Notes: generated by a model from the letters alone, not told the origin. Positions 47,725 through 59,603 are shown, numbered from the stretch's first letter. The stretch: 64,000 nt of DNA from Sistotremastrum niveocremeum HHB9708 (GCA_001630475.1 KV419430.1:299841-363840), one strand, 5' to 3'. Translations and numbers: made by a program.

Positions 47725-50700
47725 ATGTCTTCCATCTTCAAAGCTCCTGCTCAAGTCCGCGACCAGCTCATGTCTGAGCTCTTCATCCAAGCCGGCACTA
47801 TCAATCTCGATCGTGTTTTCGCCCAAATTATAGAGGGCGACGTCGATCACCCTACTGTCGAAAAAGTCAGCTGGGAGCAGCTTCTCACACACGCTCGTGC
47901 TATCGCCCTAGAACTTTCAAAAGAGATTCAACCACGAGACCTTGGCCTCCCTCCTCGTAGCGTCGCGATCTTGGCGAGAAACGGATACAGTTATGTCCCC
48001 CATCTCATAGCTGTGTTAATGAACGGATGGACGGTACGTGTTTTGGTGGTTATAACGCACGCTCATGATGTCAGCTCATTGGTATTACTTCGGCAGGCCA
48101 TGTTGGTATCCACCAAAAACAGTCCTGCTGCAATAGATCATCTCCTGGCCACCTCCGCGTCTGAATCGCTCCTAATCGATCAAGCTTCTCGATCATTAAT
48201 CCAAAATTGTAACTTCAGCATCCCCATCTTAGAGTTTTTCGACATCGCTTGTTTGCCTTCCCACGGTCTGCCATCTCCCAAAGCAATTGCTTCGGAGGTC
48301 CTAGAGAAAGAGATCCTCCTGCCTGCCATCTATATCCATACATCGGGATCCACTGGACACCCTAAGATTATTCCATGGGTAAGTGACTTTCTGGTCTATG
48401 ACGATTACGCAGTGGGCTCACACGTCGCAGAGCCATCAATTCTTCTCTCAAACGGTCTCCTCCTACCTTCCTGAGATCGAGGGTTTCCGCGACCATCCAC
48501 TTTATTGTCTTGCCCCAATATGCCATGTACGTTCCCTCTGAGCCGCGCTGGACCGTTCTGATATTGTATCTAGGCTATGGGTGCGATATTCTACCTAGCT
48601 TCAGCTCCTATTGTTGGAAGTCCCATTATTTTCGCCAAGTCTCGCAAGCCTATCACTGGCGACGCTCTTGTCCGTCACCTCCGTTCTTTCTCAGATGTAA
48701 TCCTGGCCGCCATTCCGTCCATTCTACAAGAGGTCGCGGAAGCCGGAGAAGGTGCGATCAAGGAGCTTGCCAAACGAGTCACTGTTGCATTCTTTGGGGG
48801 AGCCGCTTTGGATCCTACGGCAGGCGATCTCCTGAGTGCGCATGGTGTTCCCATCAAAACCGCCTATGGAATGTGAGTGCATTCCCTCTTTGACGCGTTT
48901 CGTGACTAAAGTCACCTCGTAGGACGGAAATTAATATTGGAAGCCGATTGACCGTGCCAAAGGGCCCTTTGAAGAACGGCGAATGGAAATACTTGCAATG
49001 GAGAGACGGATTCAAAATGCATCTGCTTCCGGTGGAAGGATTAGACGCTAGGGAATTGGTTGTTGAAGTACGTTGACAACACTATCGTCAATAAACTTAC
49101 CCTGACAGATACTCAGGGAGCAGAAGATTCTCCCGCTATCATTGACAGCGAGAGTCCCAGAGGATTCCGTACAAAGGATACTTGGGTTGAACATCCGGAG
49201 CGCCCTGGTTGGTGGCGCCACGCCGGACGGATGGACGATATCACAGTTCTGAGTAACGGCGAGAAGACGAACAACAAACAATTAGGTGAGTTCTTTGTTT
49301 ATCATTGCATATTCTTTACTTAATGTTGCACAGAAACCATCCTACTTAGAGACCCGCGCATTCAGCACGTGGTCGTATTTGGCAAAGGACGAGCGCAAAA
49401 CGGCATCGTGGTCGAGCCCGCACCAGGAACACAAGGTCCCAGAGCATTCCTCGATGAGATCTGGCCGACAATCGTCGCCATGAACAAAGAAGTGCCCATG
49501 CATTCTCGGCTGATCCGAGAGCTTGTCCTCGTCGCAAATCCTGGCCGTCCTTTCGCCCTCACGGATAAGGGTACTGTCCGTGCCAAAATCACCCTTGCAC
49601 TATACGAAAAGGAGATCGAAGCTGCTTATACCAACTTGGAAGAAAGCGCGAACTCGAAGTGGGAGCTACCGGCCGCATTTGATGAAGGAAGCGTCCAGAA
49701 CTTCCTCTCTAATGTGATTGGAGATATTCTCGCTTGTGAAGTGAATGAATCAGACGACCTATTCGCTCAAGGTTAGTGGGAAGTTGCCAGATGAAGCTGC
49801 CTCATGCTTATCTCCCATTTATAGGCATGGATTCACTTCTGGCGGTTCGAGTGCGATCTGCTCTGCTCCCTCTAGTGAAGGCGTCACCAATGCCGTCACT
49901 AACCCTCCCCCGAAATATCATCTATACCTATCCCACAATTCGCTCCCTAGCGACATTCCTCTCCGCCAATTTGGACCCATCGTCCGAGGCTCAGACGATA
50001 AGCGAACACGATAAAGTATTCAGAACCGTCAAAAAGTACTCCCAAGGCTTCGTCCCTCGCTCTCCTCGCGACAATGCACGCAAATTCGAACCTGGATCCG
50101 TTGTGGCTGTTACCGGAACAACAGGCAGTGTCGGGTCATTCCTAGTTGCTCAGTTGCTTGAGAACCCAGACATTCGCATGGTATATTGCTTGAACCGGAA
50201 ATCGTCTAAAGACACTGCAGAACGACAAAAAGAAGGGTTCAAAGACCGAGGACTTGATCTCGCTCACTTCGAGGACATGTCCGGTCGCCTTCGGTTCCTC
50301 GATGTCGACCTCTCAAAATCTGACCTGGGACTCGCTCGAGCGGAGTACGAGGATGTATGTACTCGCAAAATGCTTTGTCGAACACTGATCTAACAGAACG
50401 TCCTCAGCTCCGCGATAATATTACCCACCTCATCCATTCAGCATGGCAGCTCAACTTCAACATGGTACTAGAAAGTTTCGAGAAAACGCACGTTGCTGGC
50501 GTGCGCCACTTGATTGACCTCGTCCTCTCTTCTCCTCGCCCTGTCTGCCCTCGCTTCGTCTTCCTCTCCTCGATTTCGTCCGTGTCGGAATATAGCAGGG
50601 AATCGGAGGTCCCGGAAGCTTCCTTTAGCGATCCATCGATCACAAAGATGGGATATGGACTTTCTAAATTTGTTGGCGAGCGTATCATTGACAATGCAGT

Positions 50701-51337
50701 TGAGAAAGCTGGACTGAATGGCACTATCATTCGTATCGGGCAAATATCGTGAGTTCCCGAATATCCTTGATCCCAGCAGCCGCTGACGTTATATTTAGTG
50801 GAGGTGTATCTGGCTCGTCAGCTTGGACCAAGACCGAGCAATACCCGATCATGTTTATGTCAAGTGTAGAGATAGGAATCGTTCCTAATGATCTTCCAGT
50901 ACGTTTTTACCAGTTTGCTAGTGTAATTTCGTCTGATCATGCGACAGCCTGTTCGATGGATTCCAGCGGACGTAACTGCTCGCGTGGTTCTATCGCAAAC
51001 CTTCCATCCCGATGCGAAACCACTGGATTACTTCCATCTGGAGAATCCTGACGTAACGCCATGGACAGACATTGCAGAAGTTGTGGCCACTCACAACGGC
51101 CGAAATCTTCAGCTGGTCTCTATGGAAGAATGGCTGGCTGAAATCAAAAGACGTTCTCAAGAGCCGGGATTCAACGCGGACAAAGTCCCTGCTGTCCGGC
51201 TTCTTGGCTTCTACGAGACTGAGGTCACGATGCCCGTGCTTGGCGTTGAGCATGCTTTGGAAGTTGCGCCTGAACTCAAGTTCGGGCCTATTCCTAGGTC
51301 TTTGATCACCAAATATCTGGAATATCTTCATCTTTGA
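47725..51337 (+). CDS. Adenylate-forming reductase 2 (NRPS-like, A-T-R)
   Basis: The exons are 47725..48033, 48097..48378, 48431..48526, 48574..48872, 48923..49067, 49117..49285, 49334..49771, 49825..50354, 50408..50748, 50799..50898 and 50948..51337 (1032 aa, phases close). Ten of the eleven exons have exactly the same length as in reductase 1; exon 8 is one codon longer. Adenylation motifs are YIHTSGSTGHPKIIPW, AYGMTEIN and WWRHAGRMDDITVLSNGEKT. The carrier Ser is in GMDSLLAVRVRS. The reductase motifs are VAVTGTTGSVGSFLVAQLL and MGYGLSKFVGERI. It should activate a carboxylic acid, load it on the phosphopantetheine arm and release it by NADPH reduction. The substrate is unknown. Residues around the A-domain core differ in several places from copy 1, so specificity may differ. 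An F-box-like gene and a CmcJ-like oxidoreductase follow downstream. Confidence 0.92.
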
Positions 51338-51639
51338 CGACACCAGAACCCGGTTTCCCTACTCAATTACATCTTATATAATCGCCTGGCATACCTAGAA
51401 CACATGCACATAGATCAGCTGTACAGTACATATGGATCTCCCTTAATAGCGTTAAAGTTAATACAATCTCTCCCTAATAGAATATTTCAAGCGCAACTCT
51501 TTCGAAACCATGATGAAAGGATTAGCGAAGCCGGGACCGGACTTTGCGGCGGTGCACCTTATTTCTTGTCATCATCGCCCTTCGAAGCCGACTCGGTCTT
51601 TGACAGACTTTGGTCTCCCTCGCCCACCACATCACATCA
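51338..51639. other. Intergenic
   Basis: This 302-bp stretch lies between reductase 2 and the F-box-like gene. Nothing distinctive is seen. Confidence 0.4.
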
Positions 51640-52753
51640 ATGCCACCCGTACTTCCCGTGGAGCTCATACACGAGATAGTGACCCTAGCATGCGTCAAAA
51701 CGCCCAACATCTTCAGTTCCGATCAAAGGTTCTTCTTCAGTCAGCTCACCCCCTGTAAACCGGAGTGGCAGACCATGGATTCGCTCTCTCGGTCGTGCAA
51801 ATGCATCAGGAATATCGTCATGAAGACCTGGTTCAGACATTTATGCATATCATGTCCTGACGATCTTAATATGGCTGTGAAGCATTTCCCAGACATCAAA
51901 ACTTGGGCAGAGTGCGTACCTACCTTCATTCGGCTTTGACGAGGATGCTGACTCAATTCACGACAAGCCGCCTGCATTTCAGAGGTGTAGCTGCTGAACA
52001 GCTAACACTGTCGTTAATCCAATCTTTCAAACGAGTTCGTGCCATTCGTGTCGACCTCGAATTCGGCCGGCTCTACGATCTGCCAGAACTAGAGGCTTAT
52101 TTCAATCAATTACCAACCTACCTCGTCGAGCTGGAATTCAGAAACATCACTTGGCCGGACTACTTTGCTGTTAAACTCATTTCGGAGCGATTTCCCCTCC
52201 TGCGAGTGCTCAAGCTGAACCAGATGAATGTCTGGTGTGGGCTCTGCAACACTTGTTCTCATGTTTCGCTGCGAGATCCTTTCCCTGAGATCATCTCGTA
52301 TGATGATGGTCATGGCCTTCCCGTTTGTGAATTTCCTACCCTTCTATTAAATCCAGGCTTAGTATCGTCCAGTCGAGTTGGAGTCGACTCCTGAGTAAAC
52401 TCGAAAAGCTGGAGTATGTCGAGATATCTGTTCCAGTATCCGAAGGAAAGATACCGTATACTGTTGCATCCAAATTCCAATGGTCAGGGGAATGTGAATG
52501 GTGCATGAAATTGACCGAAGGGGACGAAGACGCGCAGAAGCGGTGGGTGGATAAGAAGAATGAATCGCCTGGACCGCCATCTTTGCGGAGAGTGGATTGG
52601 GTGATGAAGCACAACGAGTTGGGGTTTGGTATCGATTCGGCCCGTTCTGATGCTGGACAAGATACAGAAGATGAGGAGGACGAAGGTACACAAGATTTCA
52701 TACCCGATCACGATGTCGTGAGTTCATATCTTCTCAAGTTTTTCACACTCTGA
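51640..52753 (+). CDS. F-box-like protein, basidiomycete type
   Basis: The exons are 51640..51911, 51968..52322 and 52373..52753, giving 335 aa. The N-terminus MPPVLPVELIHEIVTLACVK has the L-P-x-E-L-I-x-E-I-V pattern of an F-box-like helix, followed by TMDSLSRSCKCIRNIVMKTW. The middle has leucine-rich spacing (AYFNQLPTYLVELEFRNITW, FPLLRVLKLNQMNVWCGLCN). The C-terminus is acidic. Such proteins are a very large Agaricomycete family. A role as SCF substrate receptor is inferred from the motif only. The stop could also be reached through a last intron (donor at 52720, giving a TGA just after), which would shorten the protein by about ten residues. Confidence 0.7.
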
Positions 52754-53637
52754 AAATTTGACCAGTGAATGCACGACCGTTTTGTATGTATACTATACCG
52801 AGGTCAATTGAGCGATGTTATCTTTTTTTAATATGTTCACGAGTGCGTTACATGACCCTTGCTGAAGACATGGTCTCACAAAATACGTTACAGATTTACA
52901 TTGCTCTATGTACCAATCCATGTACAAGATACACTCACTGTATCAATAAGTATTGGCTGCCAATCATACCGTTCCCAGAGTGGTAGTGTCGAAATTCACC
53001 TTTCAGAGCACGAAGCAGATATGGATAGGTCGCACCCAACTTGCCCCAAGTGAATTACTCAAAAATATATTGTTTTTTATTGCCCGAGTCACCTCGCTGC
53101 GGGTGGTTTGATGACTTCAAAGACGCCCAATATTTTCCAGATGCCTGCGCCGCTGCTCGGTGCATGCATGAAATGCTATAGCGCTAGAAGCATTTACTGG
53201 TCGGAATCAACTCGGACTGACGAGTCGGCCGAGTCATCCAAGTCCAGCCAGCAGCTTTGCCACCACCTCGATATTTTCGAGTCTCGCTACAATTTGCCAA
53301 AATGCTTTTAAACTCTTGAGGCCACATCATATCCAAGTTAATCTCCTCTTGCTGTTGTATTTGACCTATTTTGGAGCTCTTTGGATTCGGAAGAACGTTG
53401 GCTGCTGCAAGGGAACTCTTAGTCATCTTTGGCCGTGTGGATCCGATGTCGCCATCGCTCGTGCTGGGTCTCATGCTGTCTATATCCCTCTGGGAATGCG
53501 TGCCTTAGTAAGATATCGATACGGGTTTCCGTCTTATCACTCAGCAGCTGCGAGTCTTCAAGGAGCTGCGCCACGACAAGTTATAAAGGCCTTCACTTCG
53601 CTTAGATCTCCAACACACCTCCATTTCCTATCTGCCA
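52754..53637. other. Intergenic, promoter side of the CmcJ-like gene
   Basis: This 884-bp stretch has no supported gene. TATAAA at 53582-53587, 51 bp before the next ATG, is a plausible TATA box. Confidence 0.4.
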
Positions 53638-54630
53638 ATGTCTGAAGTCACTACCTCCTTGAACTACTTCGTCCCACCTCTTGATGGCTCTAAGCCATGG
53701 ATTGATATCAATCCTGACCCGAAGTCAGGCAGACGAGGCGCCAACTTCGACACGGAAGCATTCCAATCCAAAATCCTGAATATCAGGGGGCATGAACGTA
53801 TGTTCAGCCGCTATTATATTCTCTTCGCATGCTGACGTTTCGGCAGATGAGTATAGCCTTGATAAGAATGGTTTCGAATTTTTCGAGGAGCCTACCAAAG
53901 AGAAGGAGTTCAAAGACGTCAAGTCAATTGAGAACAACTACTACGCCGAGCAATCAGACCTCATCAAGAAGCTGACCGGCGCCTCAAGAGTCGTCATGTT
54001 CGATCACAGTGCGTTCCGCGACTTGCGGCTCGCGGGGTCAAACTAACGCTTGGATGAAACTTCTAGCAATTCGTCACCACAAACCCGGCGACACAGAAGA
54101 TACTCCTGACAACCGCCACCCTGTTCCGCGCGTTCACGTAGACCAAACCGCACAGTCCGCAGAAGCTCGCGTGCACAGACATCTTCCTGCCTCTGACGTC
54201 CCTGGTCTGCTCGCTCGCCGCTATCAGATCATCAATCTCTGGCGTCCAATTCGCCATGCCGCGCTCGATTATCCCTTAGCGTTGTGCGACTTCCAGACCA
54301 TCGACGAAAAGAACGATTTGATTCCCACTACTCTGAGATACCCAGACCGCGATGGCGAGACTTTCAGCGTCAGATATAACCCGCGCCACCAGTGGATCTA
54401 CCAGAGGGGCATGCGTCCCGATGAGGGCGTTCTGATTAAATGGTAGGTTGCCATACTCTAAAGAAACCACGCGTTTCCGGAAGCTGATCGCACTATGTAG
54501 TTTCGACTCGATTCAAGATGGCAGTGTAGCCGTGCTGACACCTCATACCGCTTTTGTCGACCCTACGACACCAGAGGGTGCGCCTCTTCGGGCATCTATC
54601 GAGCTCCGAGCCCTTGTATTCTACGACTAG
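53638..54630 (+). CDS. CmcJ/NvfI (AsaB-like) family oxidoreductase
   Basis: The exons are 53638..53797, 53847..54008, 54067..54442 and 54501..54630, giving 275 aa with phases closed. Motifs: LNYFVPPLDGSKPWIDINPD at the start, HEYSLDKNGFEFFEEPT, the metal-type VPRVHVDQTAQSAEARVHRH (H-x-D), YQIINLWRPIRHAALDYPLA, and HQWIYQRGMRPDEGVLIKCF with a conserved FDS near the end. This is the family that contains cephamycin CmcJ and fungal AsaB/NvfI-type enzymes, thought to be Fe(II)/2-oxoglutarate-related hydroxylases or isomerases in secondary metabolism (family knowledge). The HxD and the later Arg-Trp region are present, so it is likely active. It lies 2.3 kb from reductase 2, which allows but does not prove a joint pathway. 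Confidence 0.85.
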
Positions 54631-54759
54631 TTTTATCTCACCCATCTTGCACTGTATCCTAAGCATTGAACTATGTAGCAAATAATATTTTTCTGATTTA
54701 GTCTTGACTAAGCGCTGCGAGCTGTGCCGGCTGTAACCCAAGTTCGCACGGGTCTATCG

Positions 54760-56828
54760 ATGCAACGCTCGTCCTCGTCGCAGCTAGCGGTCAGGTCACT
54801 GCGGGCGATTCTCCAAGACAACAACACCATGCTGAGTGGCATCAATCTCAACAACGGTTGGATAGGTGCATCGCCTATCGAGACTCTTGTATCCCGAGCT
54901 TGTGAACCATCCTTGGGCGAGCCGCCATACCAGCTACACATCGAGCTCGCAGAGTACATCAACAAAAAGAAAGCTAACACGTCCGTCTTTCAAACCTCCA
55001 CGTACCCTTGATCTCTATGATATCTAACTTATCGAACAGTCCACGCGAAGCAGCTCAGGCCATCGTACGGACTGTCAATCACCGCAACCCTCACGTCTCC
55101 CTCCTTGCCCTTGCTCTTTTGCACTCTCTTGTTCAATCATGCGGATACCCATTCCATCTACAAATAGCCACGAAAGAGTTTTTGAACGAACTTGTCCGTC
55201 GATTTCCGGAACGACCACCTCCTTTCCCGGGACCCGTGATGAGTCGCATTTTGGAACTAATCAATGAGTGGAAGGAAGGAATCTGTTCAGACAGTAGATG
55301 GAAAGAAGATTTAGGGAACATAAGGGACATGTGGAGATTATTGAGCTACAAGGGTCAGCTACACAACTATGCATTCATGCGTGGCATCCCGTCGACTAAA
55401 CCCAATGCGATCTCTCTTCAGGATACCGATTCAAGGACGCTGCTCGCACTGCCGACTCCACCACTCAAAGGGCATCTGTAGGTCTCTTAAGCGCTCAGAA
55501 GATCTGAACTCTGAGATATATGACTCGGCAGAATATCAAATCGGCGGAGGAGTTGGAGAATGAAGATCGAGAGGCACAAGAAGCTGTACGCATCTTCACC
55601 CTTTCTGTCGAAAATTTCACGAGCTCACAATGCGCGGATCTTGTGCAGAAACTTCAAGAGCTCATCCGTCGAGGAACACCGCGGGACCTTGCAGCAGCGC
55701 AAGAATTGATGAAGACCTTGGCCGGAGCGGTGAGCGAGACCCTTCGACCGCTTCTTGTATGGCAATTGATCGAGGCCACGTTTTCCCTCTCGGATGGCAG
55801 AACCCCGACGCAAAGCCAGATTATAAAACACAGGCCCTGACGGAGCTCAATAAACTCGAATCAAAGGTTATCTTGCTGAACGAAATGCTTGATAACGTCG
55901 ACACGTCACGAGGGGAAAGGTTTGCCAGAGGCGATGTCTACGACGTGCGCTCCGTCCAGTTCTTCCCAGGGCCATCCCTTTCTAATGCCCAAATCTAGCA
56001 AGTTGCCAGTATTCTGTCAAACGCAAGACCAAAGATCCAAAAGTGGATATCAGATGCGGAAACTCAATCCGATGACTCAGAATCATTGGGTATGTGATCA
56101 CTACACTCCCGCGTCCCAGAGACACGATGCAAACCCTTTGCCGAACAGATGCCTTTCTTCAAATCAACGACCAAATCAATACGGTTCTCAACCGCTATGA
56201 TTCATTCAAAAAGGGAGATTATGTGGCTGCGGCTAATCCTATACCTTCTGAATTGGCGTACGTTGCCGCTTTATTTTGTCTCGTTTTCTCCTTTAACCTC
56301 CTGCATGATAGTACCAATCAAGCCAAATCAAATCTTATCGATCTCGATTTGGATCCACAACCCACAGCAGCGGGCAGTGGGACTGTCACAGACGACCTCA
56401 TGGGCCTGTTTGGCGGACCCGATCTCTCGTCGTCGTCCACGCCTGCCGCTCAACCTCCAAAACAGACCATTTCCGCTGCAGCCCTAAGCAGTCTCTACAA
56501 CAATACGCCGTCCAACCAACGAACCATGGCATCTCCTCCTCTTGGTCAATCATCGCACATGGCCAGCCCTTCTCTTTCGACATCTAACTTTGGTTCCATC
56601 GCCCTACCCAGTACCCCGGGCGGGAGTTATAATGGGACCCCTGGCCGAGGTGGCGGGACGCCGTTAAGTTGGAGCGGCGGGTCTACAGCCCCTGCTCAAC
56701 CTCAGCTTTTTGGCGGTGTCTTGACCCCAAGTATTGACCTCGGCGGGAATCAGAGCACGACTAGTCAACAGCCACCACAACACCCAGCAGGTAAAGATCC
56801 TTTCGCTGATCTTGCTGGACTCTTCTAG
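54760..56828 (+). CDS. GGA2: GGA-type clathrin adaptor (VHS-GAT), no GAE ear visible
   Basis: The exons are 54760..54980, 55040..55353, 55422..55477, 55532..55585, 55649..55729, 55801..55944, 55999..56089, 56122..56257 and 56312..56828 (537 aa, phases close). The VHS domain covers about residues 28-185: SPIETLVSRACEPSLGEPPY, PREAAQAIVRTVNHRNPHVS, LLHSLVQSCGYPFHLQIATK and FLNELVRRFPERPPPFPGPV. The GAT region starts EAQEAKLQELIRRGTPRDLA and continues QALTELNKLESKVILLNEML. The hinge has a clathrin-box-like LIDLDLD and Gly/Ser/Pro-rich sequence. It ends KDPFADLAGLF. GGAs sort cargo at the trans-Golgi with Arf (family knowledge). A C-terminal gamma-ear domain is not seen before the stop. Confidence 0.92.
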
Positions 56829-57008
56829 CAGTCGAACTGTATTTACATGGGTGTATGTATAATGTTGATGTTGTCGTGCGTCTTTGGTTTACATTGGGAT
56901 AACTCTGTTGCAGTAGAGAAGATGGTACTAATACATGTGATGAATGTGGCACTGACCCCACAAAGTAACACCTACAGAAAACAAGAGAAGGAATGCAAGA
57001 GTGTACAA

Positions 57009-58202
57009 TCAATGTTTGTCGTATTGACTACATATGGCGTTCAGTTCGTCCAAATCAAAATCCAGGGAACCAAAGGAGGTGTCCGACTTGGGATCGTCTT
57101 CGGGAGCTACAGGTTCGGGACAGAGATCTGAAGGTTTATCGCGATCTCGATTCACCTCTGCAGGCGATGGGCTAAGCTCCTGGGCGATACCGTCAAAGCC
57201 TGCCTGATCAGCCGCGTCCGTCGAGCGCCTATATGTGGCTTGTCGAACGTTGGGCGTTTGTGACGGAGGGAGAAGTAAATGAGATTTATTGGGCAGTGGT
57301 ACACGGAATGATCGTCGGGGTCCAGGGGGAGCGAAAGCTTTATTCGACTCGAACTGGGGAATCCGGCGCATCCCTAGCGCTCTGGGACGCTGCGACAATG
57401 CAGGCTGCGTGGTAAGTGGAGGAGGATCGATCGGGTGGATATGCGCATTCGCAGGTTGCTCGGAGGAAGTGTCCGAGAGCCCATTGTGAGGCGAATGGTT
57501 AGCCTGAGCACCGTGGTGATCCGATGCAGCTGACGGGATAATGCCACGTGTAGCGACTGCTTGGGGAGGAACGCGAGGCTTGTCAGGAAGCATTCGGGGA
57601 GGGGAAGGAGGCCGTCGAATGGGCACGATTGGAGGTATCAGCGGCAGAGTTTCGCTTTCGGTGAATGAGTCTTCCTGATGTTGTGCCACTTCGGCTTGAA
57701 GGCTCTGCGGTGATGGTGGATCATCTTCAGTATCGGTTACCGCATCCTTTGCAACGACGGGGCTGCGTTTGGAAGACTCTGCCCGTAGGGTCTTAGCTAC
57801 CGTTTCGGCCGCGTCCTTTGTGCGAGTGTTTACGCCCTCTACTTTCTTCCGCTTCTTCGGGCGTAGCTTGCGAGGGGAAGGCTCTCGAGAAGATGGCTGA
57901 GAGTCCAGCTGTGCATCCTGAGAATCATTCTCATGGACACTTCGCGCAACTTTAAGATCCAGAGAGTCGCGAACTTGGGTGATGAGGTGTGCCAGATGAT
58001 TTCGGGCATCCAAAGTTGGACCCGGCATCTCAATGGCTGGACTAGACCATCGAGGTCCATGAATGGGTCGAACATGGATCGACCTGGGAACGTCATTCGT
58101 AGGATAAGACTGTCGTGCCGTCCGTTTCTTACTGACGGGGTTGGACATAGAGCCATTGCCGTCCGAGGTGGAGTATCCCGACGTCGCGGATGATGAGGAC
58201 AC
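57009..58202 (-). CDS. Unknown disordered protein, 397 aa
   Basis: This is a single-exon frame starting MSSSSATSGYSTSDGNGSMS. It is rich in Pro, Ser and charged residues throughout. It has a basic patch that could be a nuclear localisation signal (SPRKLRPKKRKKVEGV, about residues 112-127) and SPPSP/PPSPP motifs. The only conserved-looking piece is the acidic/aromatic C-terminus (FGSLDFDLDELNAICSQYDK). Long open length and codon-like composition support a real gene. The family and role are unknown. It ends 180 bp from the GGA-type gene in convergent orientation. Confidence 0.6.
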   Translation of the reverse strand: MSSSSATSGYSTSDGNGSMSNPVSKKRTARQSYPTNDVPRSIHVRPIHGPRWSSPAIEMPGPTLDARNHLAHLITQVRDSLDLKVARSVHENDSQDAQLDSQPSSREPSPRKLRPKKRKKVEGVNTRTKDAAETVAKTLRAESSKRSPVVAKDAVTDTEDDPPSPQSLQAEVAQHQEDSFTESETLPLIPPIVPIRRPPSPPRMLPDKPRVPPQAVATRGIIPSAASDHHGAQANHSPHNGLSDTSSEQPANAHIHPIDPPPLTTQPALSQRPRALGMRRIPQFESNKAFAPPGPRRSFRVPLPNKSHLLLPPSQTPNVRQATYRRSTDAADQAGFDGIAQELSPSPAEVNRDRDKPSDLCPEPVAPEDDPKSDTSFGSLDFDLDELNAICSQYDKH

Positions 58203-58252
58203 AGTTCTCGACGATGCAGGGGAGTAGGGATTGGATACTGATCTCTGCAGAG

Positions 58253-58633
58253 ATGGAGGTCGATAACTCGGTCCACTCTGACACGCTATGCGATATTATG
58301 AGCTCCAATTTAGACAAACGGAAGAAAAATAGCGGGTCGCAATCTCAGGTTGAAACCATATACGTGGAGAGCTCTGAGTCAGAGTCATATACTGAGGGAC
58401 GTACATGTAGCCTCAGTGATCATTCGTCCCAGAACATTCCCAACCTGAGTGCCAACCCATACGACTTGATCGCTCGAATGTCCAGCTCCCTCGACCATGT
58501 CCATATTCGCGGAGCTCTTCTGCATGGTTTAGAGCGGATCCCAAGAGATGCAGCTCGTAAAATAAGACAATCCAGTAGTCCGCGAACTCAAAATGAAAGG
58601 GCGTTTCAGGGCTGGGACGCTATTAGTAGCTAA
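58253..58633 (+). CDS. Unknown small acidic/Ser-rich protein, 126 aa
   Basis: This uninterrupted frame starts MEVDNSVHSDTLCDIMSSNL only 50 bp from the divergent start of the minus-strand unknown gene. It contains VETIYVESSESESYTEGRTC (acidic/Ser run) and a more ordered C-terminus (YDLIARMSSSLDHVHIRGAL, then GLERIPRDAARKIRQSSSPR). No family is recognised. The head-to-head arrangement with such a short gap would imply a shared promoter. It could also be a chance frame. Confidence 0.4.
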   Translation: MEVDNSVHSDTLCDIMSSNLDKRKKNSGSQSQVETIYVESSESESYTEGRTCSLSDHSSQNIPNLSANPYDLIARMSSSLDHVHIRGALLHGLERIPRDAARKIRQSSSPRTQNERAFQGWDAISS

Positions 58634-59319
58634 AGGAACGCGTCCACAAAGCCAAACACACACAACTTGAACCTTTTGCTTTTTGCCACATCTTGCATCT
58701 TGCCATTGCCATGCCGGTCTCGTGCCCAGAATTGTAAACCAGCTTGAGGGACATTGAGTGAATTTACGGATAATGAAGCTCTTCCAGCTTGTCCCAACTC
58801 TCCGCTAGGGATCAGCAGCGTCTGCAAACTCTCGAAACACCGCCTTTAGTTTCTGCCCCATGAGATTCCTCTCGCTAGTGGGAGGCGCACAGTCTTCTCG
58901 TCAATCATTAAATGGGATGTAACCCCCAATTTTCCAAGTTATCAAACTCCTGTTCTGGCATCAGGTCCAGGCTTTGTTCAGTGTGAGCAGTTATTTCTTT
59001 GCACGCCTTCTATGATGAAAAATGATAGTATCATTTTTTTCAAAATTCCGACCCAAAGAACTTCGTGTTCGTTTGGGCATGACGTACTATTTAATCTTCT
59101 CTCTGAACGCATTGCGTCATGTTATCATCACTGCTCATACGCACAGACTGACTATCCTGCATTCTATCTAGTGTGTTGCCGAATGAGATATGATTGCGTT
59201 CGTCATGACCAAGCGACGCTCTCTACACTCCGCCGCGTAATACGAATGCCAAGTTACAAAGTCTATTTTATCCTGGCAGCATCGGAACAGTTTTCTAGAT
59301 TTACTCCCAACCAAATCAT
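58634..59319. other. Intergenic, no gene seen
   Basis: This 686-bp stretch is A/T-leaning in its right part and has no recognisable feature. Confidence 0.35.
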
Positions 59320-59603
59320 CTAGTATTGTCCCTTTCCAGGCTTTGGCTTCGGCTTCGGTTTAGGAGGATTCTTAGGCCCTGTTCCTGTGGGGTTGTTCGG
59401 GCCATCTGCGTCCTTATGAATACTGCAGAAAATTATGAGATACTAGAAATATTGGACTCATTTCAGAAGGAATCACTCACCCCCTGAAAGTTCCTCCTTC
59501 GGTTCTTTTTTCGTATGGATGGCCGTGGATATCTACGAGGCTAGATGCTTATCAGGACGCGAGCGATGAACGGGGTGGAGGGATCCTACTTGGCTGAAAT
59601 CAT
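59320..59603 (-). CDS. 58-aa peptide with Lys-Pro repeat tail
   Basis: The exons are complement(59320..59422, 59481..59540, 59590..59603), three short exons in phase. The protein reads MISANLVDIHGHPYEKRTEG, then GTFRGIHKDADGPNNPTGTG and PKNPPKPKPKPKPGKGQY. The four-fold KP repeat and the fit of two intron phases argue for a real gene. It has no signal peptide, Cys or membrane segment. The function is unknown. Confidence 0.55.
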
